DNA from: CAWDVK01 sp963805715
GTDB lineage: Bacteria > Actinomycetota > Actinomycetes > Streptosporangiales > Streptosporangiaceae
Assembly: GCA_963805715.1 (NCBI GenBank)
Contig: CAWDVK010000020.1
Location: 558,001-622,000, forward strand
Reading direction: 5' to 3'
DNA length: 64,000 bases
Shown: positions 7,977 to 16,696 of the stretch, one piece after another
Layout of the letters: every line of letters starts with the position of its first letter
Numbering within the stretch: position 1 is the first letter of the stretch
Program-made: the position numbers and the translations under genes
The notes under the pieces: generated by a model
What the model was told of the DNA's origin: nothing
The model's input: the letters and a program-made list of their open reading frames with translations, nothing else
Databases searched by the model: none

Positions 7977-8349
7977 CCAAGGGGCACCCCCAGGCGGAAA
8001 GCGCACCAAGCCCATGCCGCTGCCCGGCCTGCCTCTCCGACGAGCCACGGAGCACGACCTGAGCCAGCCGCCCAGACCCTGGGCGAGTCAGCCGACGACA
8101 CCGGCAGCGGACACCAAATAAGAGCGCGCCTACCCTGGCTTCGTTCTAAGCGGCCAGTCGTTGCCCAGGCGCCATCAGCTGACGCATGCAGATCAGGTCG
8201 ATCTGCAGCTCTGCAGGGTCTGTCGGCGCGCATGAAAGCCAGGGTTATCCCGCGCGCGACAGGATCGCATCCTCGGTCGTACGCCGGGCTGGTCCGGTCG
8301 AGCTGTCACCGGCGAGTTCCGGGCCTGTCCGCCGAGGCGGTGCGGACGG
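7977..8349 (+). other. Gene-free stretch with no recognisable feature
   Basis: No frame here has a convincing protein signature. It lies directly 3' of the point where the ABC ATPase gene loses its frame (8350), so it may contain the scar of whatever removed the rest of that transporter. I found no terminal inverted repeats or transposase fragments in it. Confidence 0.4.
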
Positions 8350-8802
8350 TTATCCGCCCATCCCGCCGGAGTAGCCGCGCAGGACCCGGTTGGCGGCACC
8401 GGCCAGCTCGACCTGGGCCAGCAGTTCGCTGGCGCGGGCACGTGCACGGCGGCGGGTCATGCCGCCGAGCCCGCCCAGCATCACCAGGTTCCGCCGGCCA
8501 GTCAGCATGTCATCGAGCGTCGCGTCCTGAGCGGTGACGCCGATCAGGCGCCGCACCGCGTCGCCGTCGGTGACCACATCATGGCCGCCCACCGACGCCG
8601 ACCCAGCGTCGGGGCGCGTCAAGGTGGTGAGGATCCGGATGGCGGTTGTCTTGCCCGCTCCGTTGGGTCCCAGCACACCCAGGACCGATCCGGCCGCCGC
8701 CAGATCGACTCCGGCCAGGGCACTCGTGCCGCCGTAGCGCTTGACGAGCCCGGATGCCTCAATCACGGGCCCCGGACGCCCTGGCAGGCCATCTTTCACC
8801 AT
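8350..8802 (-). pseudogene. ABC transporter ATP-binding protein (DrrA-like), truncated at the signature motif
   Basis: The leftward frame starts at ATG 8802 behind GGAGGAGCGCG. It encodes the first 150 residues of a multidrug-type ATPase: VIEASGLVKRYGG, Walker A GPNGAGKTTAIRIL, the Q-loop VTAQDATLDDMLTG, and RGYSGGMGG in place of the signature YSGGMRRRL. It then stops. Walker B, the D-loop, the H-loop and the partner permease are absent, so it cannot work as a transporter ATPase. It is divergent from a MarR gene, the common arrangement for a regulated drug exporter. Confidence 0.85.
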
Positions 8803-8821
8803 CGCGCTCCTCCCAAGAATT

Positions 8822-8846
8822 ACTTGTCTTAGGACATGCACTTGTC
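8822..8846 (+). promoter_or_regulatory. Operator-like repeats between the ABC remnant and the MarR gene
   Basis: The divergent promoter contains two direct copies of ACTTGTC (8822-8828 and 8840-8846, spaced 18 bases) and a short perfect palindrome, TGTC-TTAG-GACA (8825-8836). It overlaps the MarR start, which suits autorepression by the adjacent MarR regulator. The role is inferred. Confidence 0.45.
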
Positions 8847-9411
8847 AGAGGATAACATTACCGTCGTGGAACGCAACGAGGTATCCGCGGCTGCCGTGGA
8901 GCGGGCGATGGTGGCGATCCGCCGGCGCCAGCGCAACCGCGCCCTGGGACGGCTCACCACGGACGCGGCCGCCCAGCCCATCGACGAGGCCCTGCTCGCG
9001 GTCCTCGACGTGGTGGAGGAAGACAACGACGCCGGCGTGCCGTGCACGACAACGTCGGTCGCGGGCCGCCTCGGCGTCGACCAGCCGCGGGCAAGCAAGC
9101 TCATCGGCAGAGCGGTCGACCAGGGCCTGCTCAGCCGTGAAGCCGACCAGCATGACGGAAGACGGTCACTGCTGGTGCTCGCCCCGGCCGGCCGGACCTA
9201 CCTCAACGTCGTCCACCACCACCGCCGCCAGGCATTCGCCCTGGCCACGGAGAACTGGAGCACCCAGCAGCGCGAAACCTTCGCCGAGCTCCTCACCGAC
9301 TTCGTCCACCGCCTCGACCAGCTCCCAGCCCAGCGGAAAGGCCCAGCCGAACCGGGGCCCGATCCGGGCGGCACGCTCGGCCAGCTGGTCCAGCCACCCA
9401 GATCTGGCTGA
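8836..9411 (+). CDS. MarR-family transcriptional regulator
   Basis: 191 residues with a winged helix at about residues 60-125: PCTTTSVAGRLGVDQPRASKLIGRAVDQGLL, then the wing with DQHDGRRSLLVLAPAGRTYL. It probably controlled the divergent ABC exporter, of which only a fragment remains. No ribosome site precedes ATG 8836, so the mRNA may be leaderless or translation may start at an internal GTG near 8866. The C-terminal 30 residues are Pro/Gly-rich and nonconserved-looking. Nothing is recognisable between its stop and the tRNA (9412-9701). Confidence 0.88.
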   Translation: MHLSEDNITVVERNEVSAAAVERAMVAIRRRQRNRALGRLTTDAAAQPIDEALLAVLDVVEEDNDAGVPCTTTSVAGRLGVDQPRASKLIGRAVDQGLLSREADQHDGRRSLLVLAPAGRTYLNVVHHHRRQAFALATENWSTQQRETFAELLTDFVHRLDQLPAQRKGPAEPGPDPGGTLGQLVQPPRSG

Positions 9412-9701
9412 TCAGTGCGCCCAGAGCCAGCAGCCGAACTGGCTTGGGGGGCGCACGGTATCAGCGTTATGCGCATATATGAGCGTCTATTTCGGGGCTA
9501 TGGAGGTCACGCCACGTAGCAGGAAAGACTGGCCCGGCTAGCGCCGGGCGCTACCGAACGCCTGGCGTTACCCTCAGTGACGAAGCGAAGATATCCATGG
9601 CCCATCCTGTGCATTCAGAGCATTGGAGCATCCCCACGAACCGGTCCATGAAAGCGACAAATCGGATGGCGGATTTAATCGAAAGATACCGCTGACCTGG
9701 G

Positions 9702-9774
9702 AGCCCCCTTACGGAATCGAACCGTAGACCTTCTCCTTACCATGGAGACGCTCTGCCGACTGAGCTAAGGGGGC
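9702..9774 (-). tRNA. tRNA-Thr (anticodon GGT)
   Basis: A complete 73-nt cloverleaf on the minus strand. The acceptor strands are GCCCCCT and AGGGGGC, followed by a T discriminator. The D arm is GCTC…GAGC and the anticodon stem TCTCC/GGAGA holds the 7-base loop ATGGTAA (anticodon GGT). A 5-base variable loop leads to the T arm TACGG-TTCGATT-CCGTA. CCA is not encoded. Its 3' half is duplicated at 6262-6306. Confidence 0.97.
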
Positions 9775-9898
9775 GGGCCGGGTAGCAGCACCACCCGGCT
9801 CTCGCTGCGCGAAGCGAGCTTTCCGCTGGTTCGCGCACCGCGCCAAGTGAGCATACACGACGGCGCACCGCGGCGGGGAACGGACAGCGGCGGCCCGG

Positions 9899-10735
9899 CT
9901 AGGCGGCGCCACCGGTCGCCGAGCGGAAGGCCGCCAGAACGCTCGGCCATGCGGCGGATGACGGGTCAATCAGCTCGAAATGCCCGCAGCCGGCGACCAG
10001 GTCGCAGCTGGCGTCATCACCGGCAGCCCGGGCGCGCTGCGCATAGCTCCGGCTCAGCTGGCTCGGCACGCGGTCGTCGGCGACGCCGTGCACCAGCCGG
10101 ACCGGCACTCCGGCGGGGAGCAAGGCCATGGGATCGGTGGCGGCGTAGCGCTCGGGAAACTGAGCGGGACTGCCGCCCAGGAGCTCGACAGCGGCCCCGT
10201 CGCCCAGGTCAAGCCGGAAGCACTCGGCGAGATCACAGACACCGGCCAGGCTCACCACGGCATGGGCGCGCTGCTGGGCTGCGAACCAGGCGGACCCGGC
10301 CGGCAGCCGCGCCCGGCTCGCGGCCCACAGGGCGAGCTGACCGCCAGCTGAGTGCCCGGCCAGGACAACGCAGCTGCCGTCGATCGCTGCCCCGCCGGCC
10401 TGGACAGCGGCTTCCGGCAGGACGTCGACGGCGGCGGCTACGTCGTCGAAGGTCCCTGGCCAGCCACCGGCCGGCTGCCCGGTCCGGCGGTACTCCGGCG
10501 TGCAGACGGCGAACCCGGCCGACGCCAGGGCCGCGGCCAGCGGCCCGGTATGCCGGCGATCGTAAGCCGCCCGCCAGAACCCCCCGTGCAGGAAGATGAC
10601 CAGTGGCGCGCCCCCGGCCGGCTGCTGGTGCGCGGCAGGCAGCCGAAGATCGGCAACCTGGTCCGGGCCGGGGCCGTAGCGCAACTCGAGGTCTGGCCCC
10701 GACGATGTCCGGGCCAGCAGGTCAGCCGGATGCAT
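9899..10735 (-). CDS. Alpha/beta-hydrolase (kynurenine formamidase/carboxylesterase-like)
   Basis: A 278-residue alpha/beta-hydrolase. The oxyanion-hole motif HGGFWRA, the nucleophile elbow GHSAGGQ and the late His of AGCGHFELIDP form the expected catalytic set; the acid is probably the Asp in VHGVADDRVP. The HGGxW form and GHSAGG motif resemble arylformamidases (tryptophan breakdown) and small-molecule esterases. No tryptophan-catabolic neighbours are present, so the substrate is open. No signal peptide is seen. Confidence 0.88.
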   Translation of the reverse strand: MHPADLLARTSSGPDLELRYGPGPDQVADLRLPAAHQQPAGGAPLVIFLHGGFWRAAYDRRHTGPLAAALASAGFAVCTPEYRRTGQPAGGWPGTFDDVAAAVDVLPEAAVQAGGAAIDGSCVVLAGHSAGGQLALWAASRARLPAGSAWFAAQQRAHAVVSLAGVCDLAECFRLDLGDGAAVELLGGSPAQFPERYAATDPMALLPAGVPVRLVHGVADDRVPSQLSRSYAQRARAAGDDASCDLVAGCGHFELIDPSSAAWPSVLAAFRSATGGAA

Positions 10736-10934
10736 CGGATTCCCTTCCGGCGTGGCCGCCGACGGCCACGCCTGCCACCAGGCCTGATCAGCTCGGACAG
10801 CAGGATTTCAGCAGACTGTTTCGCAGGTGTCGAAATTGGGCACAGGGGAATCCTTAACCTGGCCGTGCATAATGTGAGCACATGAGGGGGACCACGTTCG
10901 CAGCCGGAGCGTCAACCGAGGTGAGGTCGGGCAG

Positions 10935-12275
10935 GTGAGAAGCAGGCTCATCCGGCTAGCGACGCTGGGCGCCATCACCGGGTTCGCGGCCTGCTCCTCC
11001 GGCGCGCTGGGCGTCACCCTGGCCAGCGCGGCGACGGCGCAGCCGACTACCTCCGGCGGCGTCTCAGCATGCGCTAGCCGCCCGAAGACGGCACTCCTCG
11101 ATAGCGCGCTTACCTTCAGCTCGAAACGGGTCAGCAAGCCGAAGCCAGCCGCCAGCCGATCGGCCAGCGCGCATCCGAGCACGACCAGCACCTCCCCGGC
11201 CGCCCGCGTGACAAAGGCCACTTCGGCGCCAGCCAAGACGAGCACGACTTCCGCTAGTGCGCACCCGAGCTCTACCAGCAGCAGTCCGTCGGATCCGCCG
11301 AAGAGCCCCAAGCCCAGCAGCCCCGACCCCAGCGCCAGCAGCTCTCACTCGGCCAGCAGCAGCCCCAAGCCGAGTGCCAGTAGCTCGAAGTCGGCCAGCC
11401 CCAAGCCCAGCAGCAGCGCCACGTCGCCGAAGAGTCCCACCCCGCACACCAGCCCGCCCAAGTCGAGTCCGGCGCCGACCAAGACACCGACCAAGACGGC
11501 CAGCCCCTCCCCCAGTCCGAGCAAGTCGTCCAGCCCGGCGAAACCACAGCTGTGCGTCCTGGTCCAGCCGTTCGTCAGCTCGGCCCAGGTCCACCCCGGG
11601 CAGACGGCCAGCTTCGCGATCTGGGTCTGGAGCGCCACCAAGGTCAGCGACTCGGTGACCGTCCAGGTGCAGATCAGGAAGCTGGAGCACGCATACGCTC
11701 CCCGGTTCACGGTCTGCCGGGCCGCCAGCGGCAGCTCGTGCAGCGTCGGTCCGCTGCCCGCCGCTCAGTCCGACGAGCTCGAAGCCAGCGTCCCGATCGG
11801 GAGCCACGCTGCCGTCGGCGGCCGGGTGGACCTGACCGCGACAGCGACCGCGGCGGACGCGCACTATGGTGACGCCTCCGGGACTATCACCCTGGTTGCC
11901 GCGGCATCAGCAACGCCGAGCCCGACCAGCAGTACGTCTGCGGGGGTCCCGGTCACGCTGCCGCCGGTGTCCGTCGGCGGCAACGACACCGGGATCGGTA
12001 CCGGCGTGACTCCGACTGACCCGGCCGGGCTGTTTCCGACCGTGTCGCCCGGGCCAGGCTCGAGCAGCCCCGGAGGCCTCGGGCTGCCGCCGGCCACGAA
12101 GCCGCATGCGCACGTGCGGGCTGTCACCGCGTCGGCGACCGTCCCGCTTGACTCACGCCTGATCGGCGGCCAGCTGGCCGGCCTGGCCGTGCTGGCGGGC
12201 GCCATCGTGATCGCCATCGCCCGGCTGTCCCTGCGGACGCCGCGACCTCAGGATGGTCCGGGGAAGTCCAAGTAG
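10935..12275 (+). CDS. Exported Ser/Pro/Thr-rich surface protein with C-terminal membrane anchor
   Basis: 446 residues. The N-terminus has a signal peptide (ATLGAITGFAACSSGALGVTL). Residues about 65-205 are a low-complexity Ser/Pro/Lys/Thr stretch, typical of a wall-spanning linker. Residues about 205-320 look like an extracellular beta-sandwich of the DUF11/CARDB kind (FVSSAQVHPGQTASFAIWVW, conserved Cys pair), and a second Ser/Pro segment follows. A C-terminal helix (AGLAVLAGAIVIAIARLSL) ends in a basic tail. There is no LPXTG motif, so anchoring would be by the helix. Start GTG 10935. Ligand and role unknown. Confidence 0.8.
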   Translation: MRSRLIRLATLGAITGFAACSSGALGVTLASAATAQPTTSGGVSACASRPKTALLDSALTFSSKRVSKPKPAASRSASAHPSTTSTSPAARVTKATSAPAKTSTTSASAHPSSTSSSPSDPPKSPKPSSPDPSASSSHSASSSPKPSASSSKSASPKPSSSATSPKSPTPHTSPPKSSPAPTKTPTKTASPSPSPSKSSSPAKPQLCVLVQPFVSSAQVHPGQTASFAIWVWSATKVSDSVTVQVQIRKLEHAYAPRFTVCRAASGSSCSVGPLPAAQSDELEASVPIGSHAAVGGRVDLTATATAADAHYGDASGTITLVAAASATPSPTSSTSAGVPVTLPPVSVGGNDTGIGTGVTPTDPAGLFPTVSPGPGSSSPGGLGLPPATKPHAHVRAVTASATVPLDSRLIGGQLAGLAVLAGAIVIAIARLSLRTPRPQDGPGKSK

Positions 12276-12383
12276 CCCGGCCGCCAGCGTCTCGTCGGAA
12301 CTGGCGCCGCTGGGGTCGCCAGCCGCCTTTCACGCAGGCGGCGACGCGGGCGGGCCCGGCAGGCCGGCACAAAGCGAGCGACG

Positions 12384-14795
12384 CTACTTGACCACGTGCT
12401 CCACCTGCGGACGCAGCTGCCGCAGCTCGTTCCCCAGCGTGGCCGGCGACATCGTCGGCGAGGCGACCAGGCCGAAGGTGTCATTGTCGGCCCAGGCGCA
12501 CTCGGCCAGGCCGCCGCTGGGCGCGGGAGCGCACGCGGCCGCGCCGCCAAGCGGGCCGGCTCCGGTGGTAACGGCGCCGCGCACCTGACCGATGAAACTG
12601 GTAATGAACGACTTAGCTGAGGAGCCGGACAGGTTGCCGCCGATGAACAGGATGATCTGCGGCCCGGATCGAGCGGCCGGGCCCGTGCTGTCCTCGTATA
12701 CGGCGTCCACGACATGAGTGGCCTCACCGCCGCCATCAGCCATGATCCCGGCCTTCAGCTTGCTGGCTCCCATGCTCGAGGCCAGGTTGGGCGCCTGAAC
12801 GTAAGCGCCGAGTTGCCGGGGCGCCGCGATCGCATGAGCCGGCCCGCTGCCGGGCTGCAGCTCCATGGCGACGACCACGGCGACCACGATCACCACGGCG
12901 CCGGCCGCTAGCCACAGCGCGCGGCGCAGCCGCCGCTTTCCCGCCCTGCGGGCTGCCCGGGTCAGCCGATCCGGGACTGCCCTGGCGGGCGCCACGGCGC
13001 TCGCCGCAGATCGCTTCCGGCCCTTAGCTGGCCGGCCCTCAGCCTGGGGCAGGGCACCGGCCTCAGGGCTACCGGCCTCAGGGCTACCAATCCCGGACGG
13101 GCGGCCCGCTGATCGGCCTGCCGCCTCCGGGCGGGCGGTGACTTCCGGCCCCGCAACAGTATCCGGCCGCACCAGGCCTTCCGGCCGCGCCAGGGCCTCG
13201 GGAGGCGCCAGGCCTTCCGGCCGCGCCAGGCCTTCCGGCCGCGAGAGGGCTTGTGGCCGCGCTTCGGCTTCTGGTCGGCCGCCGGTTTTCGTCTGGCCGG
13301 CCGACTGGGGCCGAGCCGTCGCGGCAGCCGGGATCACGACCTCGGGCTTCGCCTGCGCGGCACGGCCGCGGCGCAGCATCTTGCGCCGGGCCCTGGTTTC
13401 CGGACTGGCGGCGACATCCGGACTGGCCGGTCCGTCGGTCCTGATTGTGCCCGTCGACCGGCCCGGGTCGGGCCGCGCCGCAGATCGGCCCCTGGCCTCA
13501 GCCTCAGCGCGCGCGGCAGCCTCGGTCCGCGCGGCAGCCTCGGTCCGCGCGGCAGCCTCGGTCCGAGCGGCAGCCTCGGTCCGAGCGGCAGCCTCGGTCC
13601 GCGCGGCAGCCTCCGCCCGAGCGGCAGCCTCCGCCCGAGCGGCAGCCTCCGCCCGAGCGGCAGCCTCAGCGGGCGCAGCAGCCTCGGTCCGGGCTTCCGG
13701 CTGGTACCAGGCCGCGCTTTCCCGCGGTGCCGAGGGCTCGACGGGAGCTGCGGCCGAGCGGCGGGCCGGGGCTTCGGGACGGGCCGGGGGCTCGGCCGGG
13801 GCCGCGGGGCCGGGACGGCCGGGAGGAGCAGCCGGGCCGCGCCTTAGTAGTTTCGGCCGGGACTGGCGCCTCGGCGCTTTCGGCTCCGGCGCTCGGTCCT
13901 TCTTCCCGCGCCCGGGCCTGCTGTCAGCGGCCTGATGGGCCGATTCACTGTCGTCAGCTGGATCTGCCCCCGGCCGCGAGGCCGCACGTCCAGGACCGAC
14001 CCGACCTGGCGCCGGAGACAGACCGGGCGGCGGCAGCGGGGCCCGGTCCGGGCCGGCGGGCCCGTGTGAACGGTGAGCCGCGCGGCGGCGGCCCGTGTCC
14101 GGTGTCGCCTCCGGTGGCGCGCCGGCGGGGGCTGCTGGCTGAGCCGGCCCGGCGAAAGACCGTGGCGCGGCCGAGGGCTGAGCAGTCTCAGGCGGGGTGA
14201 ACCGCGGCACGGACGGCCCCTGCGGGCGACCAGTGTCCGGCGGCGCGAATCCCGGCACGGACAGACCCTGCGGATGCCCCGCGTCGGGTGGGGCGAACCG
14301 CGGCACCGACGGACCCTGCGGGCGACTCGCATCAGGCGGGCTGAACTGCGGCACGGACAGACCCTGCGGATGCCCCGCGTCGGGCGGGGTGAACCGCGGC
14401 ACCGACGGACCCTGCGGGCGACCAGCATCAGGCGGCGCGAAAGGCGGCACCATTTCGTCCGCGGGTCCTGCCGGGCTACGCGGTGCCGGAACGGCCGGTG
14501 CCGGGCCGGTCTTGGGCTTGCCACCGCTCAGGTAGCGGATCCACTCGTAATCCTCGTCGTCCGCCGCGCCGCCGCCCGCCGGGTTCCAGCCCTGATCTCC
14601 GGCCTGGTCGCGCTCGGCGGTCGCGGCTGACCTGGCTGCCCGGCGGGAAGGACGGCCCACCGGAAGGGGCAGGCTCGGGTGCTGCTGCTGGCCGCGACGC
14701 CCCTGCCCGGAGGCCTCGCCGGACGCGGGGGGATCATCGTCCACCGAGGAGTAAGACCTCCGGTTCCGCTGATCTTGCGGCGTTCCGGTGCTCAT
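12384..14795 (-). CDS. Large disordered single-pass membrane protein with two internal repeat arrays
   Basis: About 803 residues, read leftward from ATG 14795 (AGGAG lies 11 bases upstream); the frame is open further upstream but that part looks noncoding. The N-terminal 600 residues are Pro/Ala/Arg-rich and disordered, with a 16-residue repeat (PPDAGRPQGPSVPRFA type) and a hexapeptide array (EAAARA/EAAART). A basic segment (RRAGKRRLRRALW) precedes one membrane helix (LAAGAVVIVVAVVVAME), leaving a C-terminal extracytoplasmic domain of about 165 residues with two cysteines (AACAPAPSGGLAECAWAD). The topology resembles actinobacterial membrane proteins with a cytoplasmic disordered head. Function unknown. 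Confidence 0.75.
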   Translation of the reverse strand: MSTGTPQDQRNRRSYSSVDDDPPASGEASGQGRRGQQQHPSLPLPVGRPSRRAARSAATAERDQAGDQGWNPAGGGAADDEDYEWIRYLSGGKPKTGPAPAVPAPRSPAGPADEMVPPFAPPDAGRPQGPSVPRFTPPDAGHPQGLSVPQFSPPDASRPQGPSVPRFAPPDAGHPQGLSVPGFAPPDTGRPQGPSVPRFTPPETAQPSAAPRSFAGPAQPAAPAGAPPEATPDTGRRRAAHRSHGPAGPDRAPLPPPGLSPAPGRVGPGRAASRPGADPADDSESAHQAADSRPGRGKKDRAPEPKAPRRQSRPKLLRRGPAAPPGRPGPAAPAEPPARPEAPARRSAAAPVEPSAPRESAAWYQPEARTEAAAPAEAAARAEAAARAEAAARAEAAARTEAAARTEAAARTEAAARTEAAARTEAAARAEAEARGRSAARPDPGRSTGTIRTDGPASPDVAASPETRARRKMLRRGRAAQAKPEVVIPAAATARPQSAGQTKTGGRPEAEARPQALSRPEGLARPEGLAPPEALARPEGLVRPDTVAGPEVTARPEAAGRSAGRPSGIGSPEAGSPEAGALPQAEGRPAKGRKRSAASAVAPARAVPDRLTRAARRAGKRRLRRALWLAAGAVVIVVAVVVAMELQPGSGPAHAIAAPRQLGAYVQAPNLASSMGASKLKAGIMADGGGEATHVVDAVYEDSTGPAARSGPQIILFIGGNLSGSSAKSFITSFIGQVRGAVTTGAGPLGGAAACAPAPSGGLAECAWADNDTFGLVASPTMSPATLGNELRQLRPQVEHVVK
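13495..13690 (-). repeat. 18-bp tandem repeat encoding EAAAR(A/T) hexapeptides
   Basis: About ten in-frame copies of an 18-bp unit (GCGGCAGCCTCGGTCCGC on the plus strand) encode EAAARA or EAAART within the large membrane protein. Such a sequence should form a long, charged alpha helix. The copies differ only at a few positions, which suggests recent expansion. Confidence 0.85.
14195..14440 (-). repeat. 48-bp tandem repeat encoding a 16-residue Pro-rich motif
   Basis: Five in-frame copies of a 48-bp unit encode variants of PPDAGRPQGPSVPRFA near the N-terminus of the large membrane protein. Alternate copies carry GRPQGPSVPRF or GHPQGLSVPxF, so the unit may have grown by pair duplication. Confidence 0.85.
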
Positions 14796-15008
14796 GAGGC
14801 GCGTTACTCCTGAGACTGACGCGGCGTCTCTCCCCGATCCGAGATTCACTACATCATGGGGCACGACGCGCGGTCGCCGCCACTTCATCGGCTGTTTCCG
14901 GCACGGCTATGCAGCCGGCCGTCGGCGACCGCCGAACGCCTCGCGTGTCCGCAAGCCAGCAGCTAAACCCCGGTGCACTGAGCTCGTGGCCGCCGGTAGC
15001 GTCGGCAC

Positions 15009-16532
15009 ATGGCACGCGATGAGCGCGGCGTGACGCCGCAGAGCGAGGACTTCTCTGCCTGGTACAACGAGCTGGTCTTCAGGGCCGAGCTGGTGGACCG
15101 GGGGCCGGTGCGCGGGACCATGGTCATCCGGCCGTACGGGTACCGGATCTGGGAGCTCCTGCAGGCCGACCTGGACCGCCGGATCAAGGAGACCGGTCAC
15201 GTCAACGCCTACTTCCCGCTGCTCATCCCGGAGAGCTACCTGCAACGCGAGGCCGAGCACGTCGAGGGCTTCGCCCCTGAGCTGGCGGTCGTGACCCATG
15301 CGGGCGGCAAGGACCTGGAGGAGCCGCTCGTCATCCGGCCAACGTCGGAGACGGTCGTCGGCGAGATGATGGCCAAGTGGATCAGCTCGCATCGCGACCT
15401 GCCCATGCTGCTGAACCAGTGGGCCAATGTCGTCCGCTGGGAGCTGCGGCCGCGGATGTTCCTGCGCACCACCGAGTTCCTCTGGCAAGAAGGACACACC
15501 GCGCATGCGGACTCGGCCGAGGCGATGGCCGAGACGATGCTGGCGCTGACCTTCTATCGCGAGCTGGCCGCCGAGGCGGCCGCCATCCCCGCGATCGCGG
15601 GCGAGAAGACTGCCAGCGAGCGCTTCGCCGGCGCCGAGCGCACCTTCACCATCGAGGCGATGATGCGGGACGGCCGGGCCCTGCAGGCCGGCACCTCGCA
15701 TTACCTGGGAACCAATTTCGCCACCGCGTTCGGCATCAGGTACACGGCCGAGTCCGGCGTTCTCGAGCCCTGTTACACCACCTCCTGGGGCATGAGCAGC
15801 CGCATGATCGGCGGGGTGATCATGACGCATGGTGATGACAAGGGCCTGGTGCTGCCGCCCGCCCTGGCTCCCTGCCAGGTGGTGATCGTGCCGATCGGCG
15901 GCGGCGACCGGGCCGCCGACGTTCAGCAGGCGGCCCGCGACCTGGCCGCCCGGCTCAGCCGCAAGGACATTCGCGTCCACGTCGACGACCGGCCCCAGCT
16001 GTCGCCCGGGTTCAAGTTCAACGACTGGGAGCTGCGCGGCGTGCCGATCAGGCTGGAGCTCGGTCCGCGAGAGCTCGCGTCCGGCACCGCGGTCATGGTC
16101 AGCAGGCTCGGCGACCAGGGCGCGGACGACCAGGGCACGGGCGGGCCAGGGAGGGCGGGCGGGCCAGGGAGGGCGGGCGGGCCGGGGAGGGCGGGCGGGC
16201 GCAAGACCGAGCTGTCACTCGACTCTGCGGTGGCCAGGATCTCCTACGAGCTCAGCGCCTTCCAGGCGATGCTGCTGCAGCGCGCCACCGAGTTCCGGGA
16301 CGCGCGCACGGCCACCGTCAATTCCTGGCCGGCGTTCACCGAGGCAGTCGCGACCGGCTGGGCGCTGGCCCTGCATTGCGGCAGGCCCTCCTGCGAGGAG
16401 GACATCAAGGCGCAGACCGGGGCGACGGCGCGCTGCATACCGCTGGAAGGCGAGCCGGACTCGGGCACCTGCGTCCGCTGCGGCCTGCCGTCCGCCTACG
16501 GAACCCGGGTCCTGTTCGGCCGCGCTTACTAG
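15009..16532 (+). CDS. proS: Prolyl-tRNA synthetase (archaeal/eukaryotic type)
   Basis: A 507-residue class II synthetase that charges tRNA-Pro. Motif 2 (RWELRPRMFLRTTEFLWQEGHTAH) and motif 3 (SSRMIGGVIMTHGDDKGLVLPP) are clear, as are RPTSETVV and the C-terminal cysteine-rich zinc-type domain (CGRPSCEEDIKAQT…CVRCGLPSAYG). This is the shorter archaeal/eukaryotic form without the editing insertion. A Gly/Arg/Pro-rich insert lies near residue 380, encoded by an 18-bp repeat. Start ATG 15009. A hairpin follows the gene. Confidence 0.95.
   Translation: MARDERGVTPQSEDFSAWYNELVFRAELVDRGPVRGTMVIRPYGYRIWELLQADLDRRIKETGHVNAYFPLLIPESYLQREAEHVEGFAPELAVVTHAGGKDLEEPLVIRPTSETVVGEMMAKWISSHRDLPMLLNQWANVVRWELRPRMFLRTTEFLWQEGHTAHADSAEAMAETMLALTFYRELAAEAAAIPAIAGEKTASERFAGAERTFTIEAMMRDGRALQAGTSHYLGTNFATAFGIRYTAESGVLEPCYTTSWGMSSRMIGGVIMTHGDDKGLVLPPALAPCQVVIVPIGGGDRAADVQQAARDLAARLSRKDIRVHVDDRPQLSPGFKFNDWELRGVPIRLELGPRELASGTAVMVSRLGDQGADDQGTGGPGRAGGPGRAGGPGRAGGRKTELSLDSAVARISYELSAFQAMLLQRATEFRDARTATVNSWPAFTEAVATGWALALHCGRPSCEEDIKAQTGATARCIPLEGEPDSGTCVRCGLPSAYGTRVLFGRAY
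16139..16200 (+). repeat. 18-bp tandem repeat inside proS
   Basis: Three copies of CGGGCGGGCCAGGGAGGG (the third with one change), plus a partial copy, encode (GRAGGP)n in the anticodon-binding part of prolyl-tRNA synthetase. As the unit is a multiple of three the frame is kept. It probably forms a surface loop. Confidence 0.85.
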
Positions 16533-16541
16533 CGCAACCCG

Positions 16542-16589
16542 GTGATCAAGACGGTCAGCGGCACCCGGCCCGCTGGCCGTCTTGATCAT
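16542..16589 (+). terminator. Hairpin downstream of proS
   Basis: A 20-bp inverted repeat (16542-16561 against 16570-16589, 8-base loop, two imperfect pairs) starts 9 bases after the proS stop. The left arm begins GTGATCAAGACGGTCAGCGG. No T-run follows, as is common for terminators in GC-rich actinomycetes. Part of the same sequence recurs near 50506-50540. Confidence 0.65.
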
Positions 16590-16696
16590 CGGCTGGGAAC
16601 CTGGCGGTGGCGCCAGGAGCAGGCCGGAATTGGCTCTTGCCGCGCGGCCCGCGAGGGCCGAAGATCCCTGGTAGGGACCATGCGGGGAGGACGGCC

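Noticed and set aside
11064..11864. A 266-codon frame antisense to the Ser/Pro/Thr-rich protein
   Set aside because: Low-complexity Arg/Gly/Ala composition mirrors the sense codons; no ribosome site and no recognisable domain.
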